Below are positions 1-6,660 of a DNA stretch of 9,061 nucleotides, piece after piece. Position 1 is the stretch's first letter. The number at the start of each line of letters is the position of its first letter. The stretch covers positions 1-9,061 of the forward strand of contig JAIESJ010000116.1 of NCBI GenBank assembly GCA_019746155.1, in the 5' to 3' direction. The notes under the pieces are model-generated. The model made no database searches and had not been told where the DNA came from. It saw only the letters and a program-made list of their open reading frames with translations. Source of the stretch: Burkholderiales bacterium (GTDB lineage: Bacteria > Pseudomonadota > Gammaproteobacteria > Burkholderiales > SG8-41). Made by a program: the position numbers and the translations under genes.

Positions 1-363
1 CTTGCGCTCGACGCTGATCTGGACGACCGACGGCTTGGTGAATTCGGCGACGGCCGTGAAGGCGTCGAATACCAACGATGTATCACCCGGTTTCCATTGC
101 GGCATGTAATGACGGGTGTGGCTGTGGCTCGCGGCAGGCAAGGTGTAATGCGGCAACTCTTGCGCCAAGGCCTCTATCAAGTCCAGCAGTGTGGATTCGC
201 GGTGTCGCCCTGTATGTTTGACCTTGTGATGCCAGGTGGCGATCAGCGCGCGCAGCAGGCGCCACGGCTCGGGAGGCCATGCCACGGCCCCTTCGTTGAC
301 GTGCCGGTCCCACGGCGTGGCGTGATACCGACCTGCGGGGAAAGTGAAGGCAAGCGAAAGCAT
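1..363 (-). CDS. csb2: Csb2, type I-G Cas5-Cas6 fusion subunit (5' part only)
   Basis: The gene starts at the ATG at 361-363 on the minus strand and stays open for 121 codons to the left edge, so the 3' part and stop are missing. The visible protein opens MLSLAFTFPAGRYHATPWDR, then AVAWPPEPWRLLRALIATW (about residues 26-44), and HTRHYMPQW (82-90) followed by LVFDAF (97-102). These blocks are typical of the N-terminal Cas5-like half of the Csb2 (GSU0054) family. In this family one protein combines Cas5 and Cas6 roles: it cleaves pre-crRNA and stays bound to the 3' end of the mature guide. The Cas6-like catalytic half lies outside the window, so activity cannot be judged. An AGGAAG ribosome site (plus-strand 370-375) sits 6 bases before the ATG and overlaps the csb1 stop region. 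The csb1 stop is only 3 bases upstream, which implies translational coupling. Family assignment is confident. Confidence 0.93.
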   Translation of the reverse strand, partial: MLSLAFTFPAGRYHATPWDRHVNEGAVAWPPEPWRLLRALIATWHHKVKHTGRHRESTLLDLIEALAQELPHYTLPAASHSHTRHYMPQWKPGDTSLVFDAFTAVAEFTKPSVVQISVERK

Positions 364-366
364 GAC

Positions 367-1287
367 TCACTTCCTGTAGGTAATCTTCGTAACTTCAAAG
401 CCGGCATCTTTCTTTGCAACGTCAATCAGGCCGGGTAGGGCGGTCTTCAGTTCCGAAAGCGCAGGCAGGGAGTATCCACTTGGACGTTTGACGACGATGT
501 TCTTGCACTCCAGATCGCAGGCCGTGCGTAAGCGCAACCCAGTTTCCAGGAATGCCCGAATCTTATAGAGAGCCAGTGCTACCAACAGTTGATAGACCCT
601 GTCCGAAAAGCCATAACCGCGGAACTGTGCGAGATCGATGTTGAAGTAGCCCCTGATATCAGGCGACACAAACTCATCTCGCGGGAAAATGACGTTTCCC
701 TCGCCACCCTTTTTCCCAGGCTCGATTCCTTTCTTTACACCACCGCTGGAAGCCACTCCCACCTTGCTTGCTTCGATAAATCCGGAAAGCGCTCTCGGCA
801 GACGAATGACACCCGCGATTTTTTCAAGAAATATGCCGTGAATGAGCGAATTGATATCAAACCTCAGAAGGACAGGTGCCAGTTGGTCGCGAATGGAAAA
901 GGGACGATCATCTTGATGATTGATAGCGTCCTTAATCGGCTTGAACGCCTCTGTCCGGGCGATGTATTCTGAGTTGAGCCGGTGTGCTTCAAGAACGGAA
1001 TTGGTCAACGACTTTCCGTTTTTGTCCAATACCTTGACAACAGACAGCCCTTTCAGAGGCTGCACCCAGTCATCGGCTACTTTGTCCCAGCAGACTTCTT
1101 CCATGCGATTGGCCATGCTCTGAGCCGACTCCACCAAGAGCATGGGTGTGCCATCGGGACCTTCGTATTGGGCGGCTCCGATTTCGGGGAAGCCGGCAGG
1201 CTGAAAGCGCGTGCCTTGCAGGGGTTGCAGCTCCGCCTCGATGAGAAGGCGCGGTGCATTGTTCAGGGCGGACAGGTCAAGATTCAT
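367..1287 (-). CDS. csb1: Csb1, type I-G Cas7 backbone subunit
   Basis: This 306-residue protein belongs to the Csb1 (GSU0053) family, the Cas7 of type I-G systems. Several copies polymerise along the crRNA spacer to form the backbone of the effector complex. Hallmarks visible here are RLLIEAELQPLQGTRFQPAGFP (about residues 13-34; the G25-x-RFQP core is diagnostic), LLVESAQSMANRMEE (50-64) followed by W67-D68, LEAHRLNSEYI (about 99-109), and the RLPRALSGFIEASKV block in the middle of the protein. Length is normal for the family and no frameshift or missing block is seen. The ATG at 1285-1287 has an AAGGAG ribosome site (plus-strand 1296-1301) 8 bases upstream. An 81-base gap separates it from the small gene upstream, the widest spacing in the operon, and csb2 follows after 3 bases. 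GC content is uneven: about 65% near the 5' end (row 1141-1200) but about 45-47% in rows 541-600 and 841-900. Confidence 0.97.
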   Translation of the reverse strand: MNLDLSALNNAPRLLIEAELQPLQGTRFQPAGFPEIGAAQYEGPDGTPMLLVESAQSMANRMEEVCWDKVADDWVQPLKGLSVVKVLDKNGKSLTNSVLEAHRLNSEYIARTEAFKPIKDAINHQDDRPFSIRDQLAPVLLRFDINSLIHGIFLEKIAGVIRLPRALSGFIEASKVGVASSGGVKKGIEPGKKGGEGNVIFPRDEFVSPDIRGYFNIDLAQFRGYGFSDRVYQLLVALALYKIRAFLETGLRLRTACDLECKNIVVKRPSGYSLPALSELKTALPGLIDVAKKDAGFEVTKITYRK

Positions 1288-1368
1288 GTTCGGTTCTCCT
1301 TTTCTGGGTAGGACAGTTTTTAAAGCCGCTTCGGTTTCGCGGGCTCCAAAAATCCCGCAAACACATAA
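1288..1368 (-). other. csb1 leader gap with a short hairpin
   Basis: This 81-base stretch between the small gene and csb1 is the longest non-coding interval inside the operon. It contains an inverted repeat, GCGGG (1339-1343) and CCCGC (1354-1358), with a 10-base loop. Short A/T pairs could extend the stem past a bulge. No U-tract follows on the minus strand, so it does not look like an intrinsic terminator. The csb1 ribosome site (1296-1301) lies outside the stem. It could mark the 5' end of a processed csb1 transcript or a weak internal promoter, but neither can be shown from sequence. No convincing sigma70 promoter is visible here. Confidence 0.35.
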
Positions 1369-1638
1369 TTAAGGGTTTGCTGCCATGATGTCGCGAAACA
1401 GTGCTTGCCAGCCGCCCTCATCGCCATGTGCTGCCGCCTCAAGTATGCGTGCCATATCTTCCTGATATACAAGTGCGACCAACTTGCCATTCTTCGTTTT
1501 TATGCCTTGACGGACACGATCGCATAGCCCCTGATAACCACCTTGCCCTTTTGTATATTCCCGAAGCTTGTCGCGTTGATCGGGCGTTAGGACTAGTTCT
1601 CGGCCTTTTCCTAAGACCTTACCTTTGGGTTTCACCAT
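1369..1638 (-). CDS. Small protein with duplicated GG[YW]QxL motif, in cas operon
   Basis: I do not recognise this 89-residue protein as a named Cas family. It is supported as a gene by its position in the operon (35 bases after csx17, same strand), an AGGAG ribosome site (plus-strand 1645-1649) 6 bases before the ATG, and a clean TAA stop. The N-terminus is basic (four lysines and an arginine in the first 13 residues). The protein appears to be an internal duplication. Unit 1 has LVLTPDQRDKL (15-25) leading to GGYQGLCDRV (33-42); unit 2 has LVYQEDMARIL (56-66) leading to GGWQALFRDI (75-84). Each unit reads as a short strand, a helix, a Gly-Gly-aromatic-Gln turn and a second helix. There is no signal peptide, membrane segment or cysteine pair. 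Placement between the large-subunit and Cas7 genes suggests an effector accessory or small-subunit-like role, but a regulator, an anti-CRISPR or an unrelated inserted gene is also possible. Sampled GC is lower than in cas3. Confidence 0.75.
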   Translation of the reverse strand: MVKPKGKVLGKGRELVLTPDQRDKLREYTKGQGGYQGLCDRVRQGIKTKNGKLVALVYQEDMARILEAAAHGDEGGWQALFRDIMAANP

Positions 1639-1673
1639 GTTCTTCTCCTGAGATATTGGAGGCTATGTCAAGA

Positions 1674-4058
1674 TCAGTTTTGATCATGGTTCGTGTCCAG
1701 CGCAGCGCGGCCCAAGGCGCCCGTCGCGCCGAAACGCAGAGGGATCAACAACGCCGCGGCGGCACGGCGAGGGTCGATGCCGCCCAGTTCCGGCAGCGCA
1801 TCGGGTGCAAACAAGGGCGACAGGCCTGACGCGCGCAGGCGCCGCCAGGCCATGCGAACGGCACGGTTGTTGGCATTGCCTGCTGCCAGTTGCGCCAGCA
1901 GTCCCGATGGCACGGGAATATGATCTTTTTCACTCAATAGATTGAGGTCGCGCAGGATGGCATCGGGTGTCAGGCAAAGCTTGAGCAGGGCAATGGCGGC
2001 CGGCACGGCGCCATCGCCCGCCGCGCGCTCCGTATCCTGTGGGATACTGCACAGGCTCAAACCGGGCAGCAGTGCGGCAATGCGGCGATCCAGATGATCG
2101 CTGCGCAAGAAGGCAAGCAGGTCGTCAAGGTCAATGCCCGCCGGGCTGCGCAACGGCTTGTCGGGCATGTCGAACTGCTCGGCGAGCCACAGACGGCGGT
2201 CCAGCAGCGCAATCAGGGTGTCGGCCAGATTGCCTTTCGCTTCGGTGTGAATGCGGATGCGGCAGGCCGGGTCGTTGGCGGCATCCTTGGCCTTGCGCGC
2301 GAGCATCATCCAGTTGTTGGATCGGGGATGTACAGGAAACAGTTGGGCGCGCAGCGGCAAGGGCGTGTCCCTGGTGCCGCCCAGTCCGGCCAGGGCACGC
2401 GCGATTCGAAAGGCAGACGTGCCGTCGTCGGACGCCTGCACCCAGCGCTCCGAAAGTCGTGGCACAGGTGGAACCGATTCCTGTGCTCGTTTGCTGCTAG
2501 ATAAAGAGGACTGAATTTCGCCGAGAAGTACTATGACTTTCTGGAGTGAGCGGTGATTGTCCGTGCTGAGAACGCGGACAAGTTCGGCATCCAAGCGTCC
2601 AACAAGACTCTTTAACTCAGTGCTGGCGCGCCATTCCCCGGATGGGGTTTTGCTCCGGTGCAATTTGGAAAGAAAGCGGCTGTGGTCATCAAGCTCATCG
2701 ATCAAGCTGCTATAAGCACCTTGCCGTACATCAAAATGCCCCATATCAAGCGCAAAGAAGGCGTCTCCAGAGCGTTTGAGAAATGAGGTTCTACGAAAAC
2801 CAGATATTCCACGGCTCACCCCAAGGGTGCTGATTGCCCTAACAAAGTCAAATCCATTGGTTACAGACTTGCCTTGCAAGGTAATCCGTCCCTCTCTGAA
2901 TATGGCTTTCAGTTCTTGAAAGGAGGCAGGTTGACTCCAAAGCGGAAGCCACATCTCTGCCGTTCTTCTCTTTGCTCCCTTAGGCGATTCATCGGAAGCC
3001 GCGAATGCTTCACCGACCGCAAAAGGAGCTACGGTGAATGGCAAGCTGGCGTAAATATCCCCTGATCCTTCCAGCCTTCTTACCGCTGATGCCGCAAACA
3101 GCACTGCGCCCTCCAATTGCAGAAGTGTGTCCCATGGGTTCAGCAATGCGCTGCCAGTAAAACCAGCATCAGCATTACTGCCGCCCGCGCTTGCCGGGTT
3201 GAACTGTCCGACCGAAACTTTCTTTCTGTCTTGAGGCGACGAGGAAATCAGTCCGGATGCAGAACCTCCAAAGAGTGCATTACTAAGCCACCCTTCGGAT
3301 TCCTGTCTGGGTTTCCCGCTTTGAGGATCAAAGATATCGTTGATGCGTTTCAGGTAATTCACCCCGAAGTCCATGCTGCCGTCGAGTCCCCCAGCACCAA
3401 GCAGCGGGACAGGAATCGACTTCTTGTTTTGTGTTTCATGCGACTCATTGGACAACACTAAGCAGGCGTCGAACCAATCCAACATCTCTTCCGGCAATTG
3501 ATTCCTTAATTCCTGAAGAAGCGCTGACTTTTCCGCCCTTACAATTCTGTCCTGGTGGGCAATTTCTTCTTTCTCTTTGTCTGTAAGGTTCTTCTTCCCC
3601 TTATTTTTTTCGTTTGCCTTAAGCTCCTTGAGCTTTGCGCGCGCCGAATTTAACCGCGCGATGGTGGGTATCTTTGAAATACAGTTCAATGCAGTCGACA
3701 AAGACGAGAATCGCGCTGCAACTGAATCCGCAGAAAACAGCCTTACCATCTGCGCGCCTGCACGCGATGATTCTTCGCCATCCTCTTCTTCGCCTTCGAG
3801 AAAGCCACCGCGGCCATTCCACGGGGTTACCAAAGCGCTGGGCCGATAGTCGCTCCGAAAGAATGAACAGACAGTCTCTCGATCAGACTCGAATTGACCG
3901 GAGAAGGCGGAGGATCGAAGGACGAAAGTGCCGTTTCGCCAAAATCCCTTGAAACAGAAAGTGGCCTTTTGTTCTGCGAGTAGCCGCAACACGCCAAGCG
4001 CTTTCAGATAACTGGCCAGCGGCGTGGGCGTGCAGCCGGCGAGGACGATTTCATTCAT
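1674..4058 (-). CDS. csx17: Csx17 (Cas8g/Cas8u2), type I-G large subunit
   Basis: This 794-residue protein is Csx17, the large subunit of the type I-G effector. In the characterised complex it spans the curved Cas7 backbone and holds Cas3. Family blocks appear in order: GCTPTPLASYLKALGVLRLL (8-27), PWNGRGGF (79-86, usually PWNGGSGF), LLGAGGLDG (219-227), NPWDTLLQLEGAVLF, AEMWLPLW, and RAISTLGVSRGISGFRR towards the middle. A lysine- and glutamate-rich, probably coiled-coil stretch lies at about 136-190. I chose the ATG at 4056-4058 because a consensus AAGGAGG (plus-strand 4067-4073) sits 8 bases upstream and the conserved N-terminus begins right after it; an in-frame ATG 14 codons earlier lacks this support. 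The start overlaps the cas3 end by 8 bases. GC changes sharply near position 2460 (codon about 530): row 2401-2460 is 65% GC and row 2461-2520 is 50%. An A7 run lies at codons 150-152. No separate small-subunit start with a good ribosome site was found inside the gene. Confidence 0.96.
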   Translation of the reverse strand: MNEIVLAGCTPTPLASYLKALGVLRLLAEQKATFCFKGFWRNGTFVLRSSAFSGQFESDRETVCSFFRSDYRPSALVTPWNGRGGFLEGEEEDGEESSRAGAQMVRLFSADSVAARFSSLSTALNCISKIPTIARLNSARAKLKELKANEKNKGKKNLTDKEKEEIAHQDRIVRAEKSALLQELRNQLPEEMLDWFDACLVLSNESHETQNKKSIPVPLLGAGGLDGSMDFGVNYLKRINDIFDPQSGKPRQESEGWLSNALFGGSASGLISSSPQDRKKVSVGQFNPASAGGSNADAGFTGSALLNPWDTLLQLEGAVLFAASAVRRLEGSGDIYASLPFTVAPFAVGEAFAASDESPKGAKRRTAEMWLPLWSQPASFQELKAIFREGRITLQGKSVTNGFDFVRAISTLGVSRGISGFRRTSFLKRSGDAFFALDMGHFDVRQGAYSSLIDELDDHSRFLSKLHRSKTPSGEWRASTELKSLVGRLDAELVRVLSTDNHRSLQKVIVLLGEIQSSLSSSKRAQESVPPVPRLSERWVQASDDGTSAFRIARALAGLGGTRDTPLPLRAQLFPVHPRSNNWMMLARKAKDAANDPACRIRIHTEAKGNLADTLIALLDRRLWLAEQFDMPDKPLRSPAGIDLDDLLAFLRSDHLDRRIAALLPGLSLCSIPQDTERAAGDGAVPAAIALLKLCLTPDAILRDLNLLSEKDHIPVPSGLLAQLAAGNANNRAVRMAWRRLRASGLSPLFAPDALPELGGIDPRRAAAALLIPLRFGATGALGRAALDTNHDQN

Positions 4059-6459
4059 TCGAAGTGCCTCCTTGTGATGCCTGTTCTGCCGCGGAGGCAC
4101 GCCAGTCGGCTAGGCGCACCAGGGTTTCCAGCCATGCCAGCCGGAAAGGTCCGTGTTCGTCCAGCAGTGTGAGTGTACGCGCAGTCCATGACGGGCCTTG
4201 TTCGCCCTCGCCCAGTTCCATCAGCGCCAGTCGCAAGGTGGTTTCGGCACTGCGTTCGCCATCGAACTCGAGTGCGGGGAGAACGTCGCCCTCCCACACG
4301 CCGCGGGCGAAACGTTTGACGCCGTCGCCCGCTTTCTCCGTCGGCATCGCTCGGAGGCTCATGCGCACCTTGCCGTGATGCGCGGCGATTAGGTAGGCGA
4401 TGAGGTCGGCATCGGGCTCGTGGCCGTGCTGCGCGAGCCAGGCCAGCATGGACGCCAGTTCATGGCGGAAGAAGCGGCGGCCGTGGCGACCGTAGCAAGG
4501 TGACTTGGCCAAGAGGCCAGCGGGGGCTTTGTCGCAGCTATGCATTGTGTCTTGGAAAATCGCATGCGCCTTACCGACGTCATGCCAGCGGCCGGCGCGG
4601 ATCAGTGCGTCTGCGTAGGCCGTTTCGTCCAGTGCTTCGCAAAGTGATTTGGCTTGTGCGGCCACATGACCCAAGTGTTCGCTCAAGGCCACTGGCCTGG
4701 GTTGTTGCGAGCGCCAGTCTTCGCCGTATGCCGGCTTCTCAGGCGTCTCCCCGATCGGGATGACCGGCACCGGCTTCTTTGCGCTGGCGTCGAAACCGAT
4801 TTCCGCGTCATAACCGCCATCCGCCGCCCGCAGCAGCACCGTCATACCCGGTCGAGGGTCTTTGTCCAGTCTGACCCAGGCTTCATCGAGGCTGTCCCAG
4901 CGCCAGGCGCCGCGCTTGTGCAGACCTTTGGCCTGGGCGATGGAAATCGGGCAAAGCTCAGCGCGATCCGGAGCGCCTTGCGCTTGCGGCTGGTTGGGGT
5001 CGTCGAAGTCCCGCCAGAAGACCTGAAGACCTGGCACGCCGCTGTCGCGGATGTAGTCGGAGACATCCACGTCGAACCCGGACAGGTCCGGATCGGTGTT
5101 GAACAGATCGATCAGATCCTTGCGCCGCAGCACTGCAGTGAGGGGACGCTCATTGTCCGTGGGCGGCAAGTCCGCGGGGCTGGCGCTGGTCAGTGCGGCG
5201 AGCTTGCCACGCGCGCAGGCCAGTTCCTCGACGTTGTACGGCAAGGCCTCTGCATCGTCTTCGATATTCACCCAGAGAATGCACGCGCCGCCCGTTGCGT
5301 TATGTTCGCCATAGCGGTTGCAGCGGCCGAAGCGTTGCACGAGCGAAGACCACGGCGCCAGTTCGGTCACCAGCACCTTGGATGAGATGTCCACGCCGGC
5401 CTCGATGGCTTGCGTCGCCACCACGATGCGGTCCATGTCGGCTTCTTTGCGCAGACGCCGCGCCTGTTCGGTGCGTTCGGCTGCGCGGAAGCGCGCATGG
5501 ACCAGCAGATCCTTACGATCCGGTCGTCGCTCTTGCAACAATCGGAACAGCCCCTGTGCGCGATCCACGCGATTGACGATCACCAGCGTCTGTGAGGTGG
5601 GATCGTGGGCCTCGATGACTGCCGCACACAGCGCCTGAAGGTAAGCTTCCTTGCCCTGCTGGGTGTCCGCTGCTCTGGTGAAGCTCAATCCTGCACGCTC
5701 GGCGGCTTTGATGGCTTCCAGCCGGTCGCCAGCCTGTTTTCGATCTTCATCACCGATGGTCAGGGGTGTGAGTGATCCCACGTGGGATTTCATGTCCACT
5801 GTGGCCAGCCAGTCAGGATTGAGCGTCGCCGAGATCCACAGGGAATGACTGCTCCGCGCCAGCGGAAGCAAGCGGCGAAAGGCTTCGAGTTGCGCGGAGG
5901 TCGCCAGACCCGCGCCCATCAACTGCACCTCATCGAACACCCACAAGGCATCATTGTGCAGCAGGGCGAAGTGGACCGGCCATTGATACCGGCTCATGCC
6001 GTAGCCGCGCATCAGGGCACGGGAAAGCAACATATCCTGCGTGCCGATCAGGATCATGTCCTCCTCAGGGTGCTCGGCCCAGGTTTTCAGGTCCTCGGTT
6101 CCACCCATCAATACGTGCACCGATATCCTGCCTTCTCCGGCCTTGCCCAGCAGGCCGAGCCGTTCGAACCAAGTGCGGATGTTGCCCTCGGTCTGCTCAA
6201 CCAATACCCGCATCGGCAGGCAGTACACGAGCCGCCGCGGCATCTCTGCATCCGGGTCGGCCTCGCGCCTCCCCTCGCGCCAGCCGCGCTTCCACAGCCA
6301 AGCCAGCACGACCGCAGCGGTTTTCCCCATACCGGTTGGAACGTCCAGTAGTTCAGGCCACGTCTCTTCTGCAAGGCGGCACTGATACGGGAACGGTTTC
6401 AGCCCGTCCGGTTGTTCCTCAGTACGCGTCGCGCGTTTGAAAAACTCGTCGTAGGTCAT
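4051..6459 (-). CDS. cas3: Cas3 helicase-nuclease with C-terminal HD domain (type I-G)
   Basis: This 802-residue protein is the type I signature helicase-nuclease, which unwinds and degrades target DNA after the effector forms an R-loop. The helicase comes first: PYQ (24-26), Walker A PTGMGKT (41-47), DEVQ box (176-179), SAT (210-212), TQAIEAGVDIS (349-359) and the arginine-finger motif QRFGRCNR (375-382). The HD nuclease is C-terminal: H626-D627 in WHDVGK, H666 in FRHE, and H694-H695 in AHHGK. This order is the reverse of the usual N-terminal HD of other Cas3 proteins and is a known feature of type I-U/I-G, so it is not a rearrangement. All key residues I looked for are present, so it looks intact. 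The ATG has a modest AGGA site (plus-strand 6466-6469) 6 bases upstream. It is the first cas gene, divergent from the TA module across a 201-base gap, and its stop overlaps csx17. GC is high (68% in row 4441-4500). Confidence 0.97.
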   Translation of the reverse strand: MTYDEFFKRATRTEEQPDGLKPFPYQCRLAEETWPELLDVPTGMGKTAAVVLAWLWKRGWREGRREADPDAEMPRRLVYCLPMRVLVEQTEGNIRTWFERLGLLGKAGEGRISVHVLMGGTEDLKTWAEHPEEDMILIGTQDMLLSRALMRGYGMSRYQWPVHFALLHNDALWVFDEVQLMGAGLATSAQLEAFRRLLPLARSSHSLWISATLNPDWLATVDMKSHVGSLTPLTIGDEDRKQAGDRLEAIKAAERAGLSFTRAADTQQGKEAYLQALCAAVIEAHDPTSQTLVIVNRVDRAQGLFRLLQERRPDRKDLLVHARFRAAERTEQARRLRKEADMDRIVVATQAIEAGVDISSKVLVTELAPWSSLVQRFGRCNRYGEHNATGGACILWVNIEDDAEALPYNVEELACARGKLAALTSASPADLPPTDNERPLTAVLRRKDLIDLFNTDPDLSGFDVDVSDYIRDSGVPGLQVFWRDFDDPNQPQAQGAPDRAELCPISIAQAKGLHKRGAWRWDSLDEAWVRLDKDPRPGMTVLLRAADGGYDAEIGFDASAKKPVPVIPIGETPEKPAYGEDWRSQQPRPVALSEHLGHVAAQAKSLCEALDETAYADALIRAGRWHDVGKAHAIFQDTMHSCDKAPAGLLAKSPCYGRHGRRFFRHELASMLAWLAQHGHEPDADLIAYLIAAHHGKVRMSLRAMPTEKAGDGVKRFARGVWEGDVLPALEFDGERSAETTLRLALMELGEGEQGPSWTARTLTLLDEHGPFRLAWLETLVRLADWRASAAEQASQGGTSNE
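4067..4073 (-). promoter_or_regulatory. csx17 Shine-Dalgarno inside the 3' end of cas3
   Basis: AAGGAGG on the minus strand is a perfect anti-16S match, 8 bases before the ATG at 4056-4058. It decides the csx17 start over the upstream in-frame ATG at 4098-4100. It lies within the last codons of cas3, so terminating cas3 ribosomes would deliver ribosomes straight to csx17. Confidence 0.85.
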
Positions 6460-6460
6460 T

Positions 6461-6489
6461 GCTTATCCTGATCTGAGGCTGAAATAAGC
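6461..6489 (-). promoter_or_regulatory. Possible hairpin over the cas3 ribosome site
   Basis: A 6-base inverted repeat, GCTTAT (6461-6466) and ATAAGC (6484-6489), flanks the region just before the cas3 start. In the cas3 mRNA the 3' arm abuts the AGGA ribosome site and the ATG lies immediately beyond. The 17-base loop makes the stem weak. It could modulate translation, act as an operator half-site pair, or be chance. Confidence 0.25.
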
Positions 6490-6556
6490 GCCGGAGCCTG
6501 CAACGCCCTTGCCGTCCGCTCCACCGGCCCAATCGCCCCGATCTCCACACCCTCCG

Positions 6557-6576
6557 GCGCGGCCCTGAGGCCGCGC
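6557..6576. other. Strong GC hairpin between cas3 and the TA module
   Basis: GCGCGGCC (6557-6564) and GGCCGCGC (6569-6576) form a perfect 8-base stem with a 4-base CTGA loop. A 10-base palindrome, CGGGCGCCCG, follows at 6581-6590. No T-run follows on either strand, so it is not a standard intrinsic terminator. If cas3 is transcribed from near the AT-rich TA operator, the hairpin would lie in the cas3 5' leader about 100 bases before the start codon. Chance is possible because the surrounding DNA is very GC-rich. Confidence 0.5.
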
Positions 6577-6601
6577 AGTTCGGGCGCCCGCGCCGCGCGC
6601 C

Positions 6602-6646
6602 TTGCCGGCACGCTCCGTTTGTGACTATAATTTAAAATGTAGTCAC
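6602..6646 (+). promoter_or_regulatory. Promoter and palindromic operator of the Phd-PIN module
   Basis: A sigma70-like promoter is visible: TTGCCG (6602-6607), an 18-base spacer, and a consensus TATAAT (6626-6631). A perfect inverted repeat, GTGACTA (6621-6627) and TAGTCAC (6640-6646), brackets an AT-rich centre and overlaps the -10 box. This fits autorepression by the antitoxin or the toxin-antitoxin complex, as is usual for Phd/YefM-type systems. It is the only strongly AT-rich, promoter-like site in the gap shared with the divergent cas3 gene. The antitoxin ATG is at 6661, with a GGAG ribosome site 7 bases before it. Confidence 0.8.
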
Positions 6647-6660
6647 ATCGGAGACGTGCC

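Larger units (their letters stand above)
6456..6614 (-). other. Open coding-like stretch ending in ATGA overlap with cas3
   Basis: On the minus strand one frame is open through this GC-rich leader and ends in a TGA that overlaps the cas3 ATG as ATGA, a typical coupling arrangement. The predicted tail includes PEGVEIGAIGPVERTARALQ. By my hand count over 53 codons, GC is about 77%, 62% and 75% at codon positions 1, 2 and 3; a low second position is weakly coding-like. The frame continues upstream only through the TA promoter and antisense to the TA genes, where it makes no sense as a protein. It could be the 3' remnant of a gene that once preceded cas3 and was cut by arrival of the TA module, or simply a GC-rich open frame. 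I recognise no family. Confidence 0.25.

Noticed and set aside
1674..2500. Internal translation start in csx17 for a Cas11-like small subunit
   Set aside because: I checked in-frame internal Met codons in the 3' part (for example in NNWMML, FDMPDK and VRMAWR); none has a good ribosome site at a suitable distance.
4059..4100. Upstream in-frame ATG giving a 14-residue longer Csx17
   Set aside because: The Csx17 family begins at MNEIVLAGC; the ATG at 4056-4058 has a perfect AAGGAGG at the right distance, while the longer start would lie across that site.
4654..5385. 243-codon plus-strand open frame opposite cas3
   Set aside because: Antisense shadow of a GC-rich gene; no recognisable domain or ribosome site.
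4051..6459. Cas3 with the HD domain in the wrong place as a novel fusion
   Set aside because: C-terminal HD is the known architecture for type I-U/I-G Cas3.
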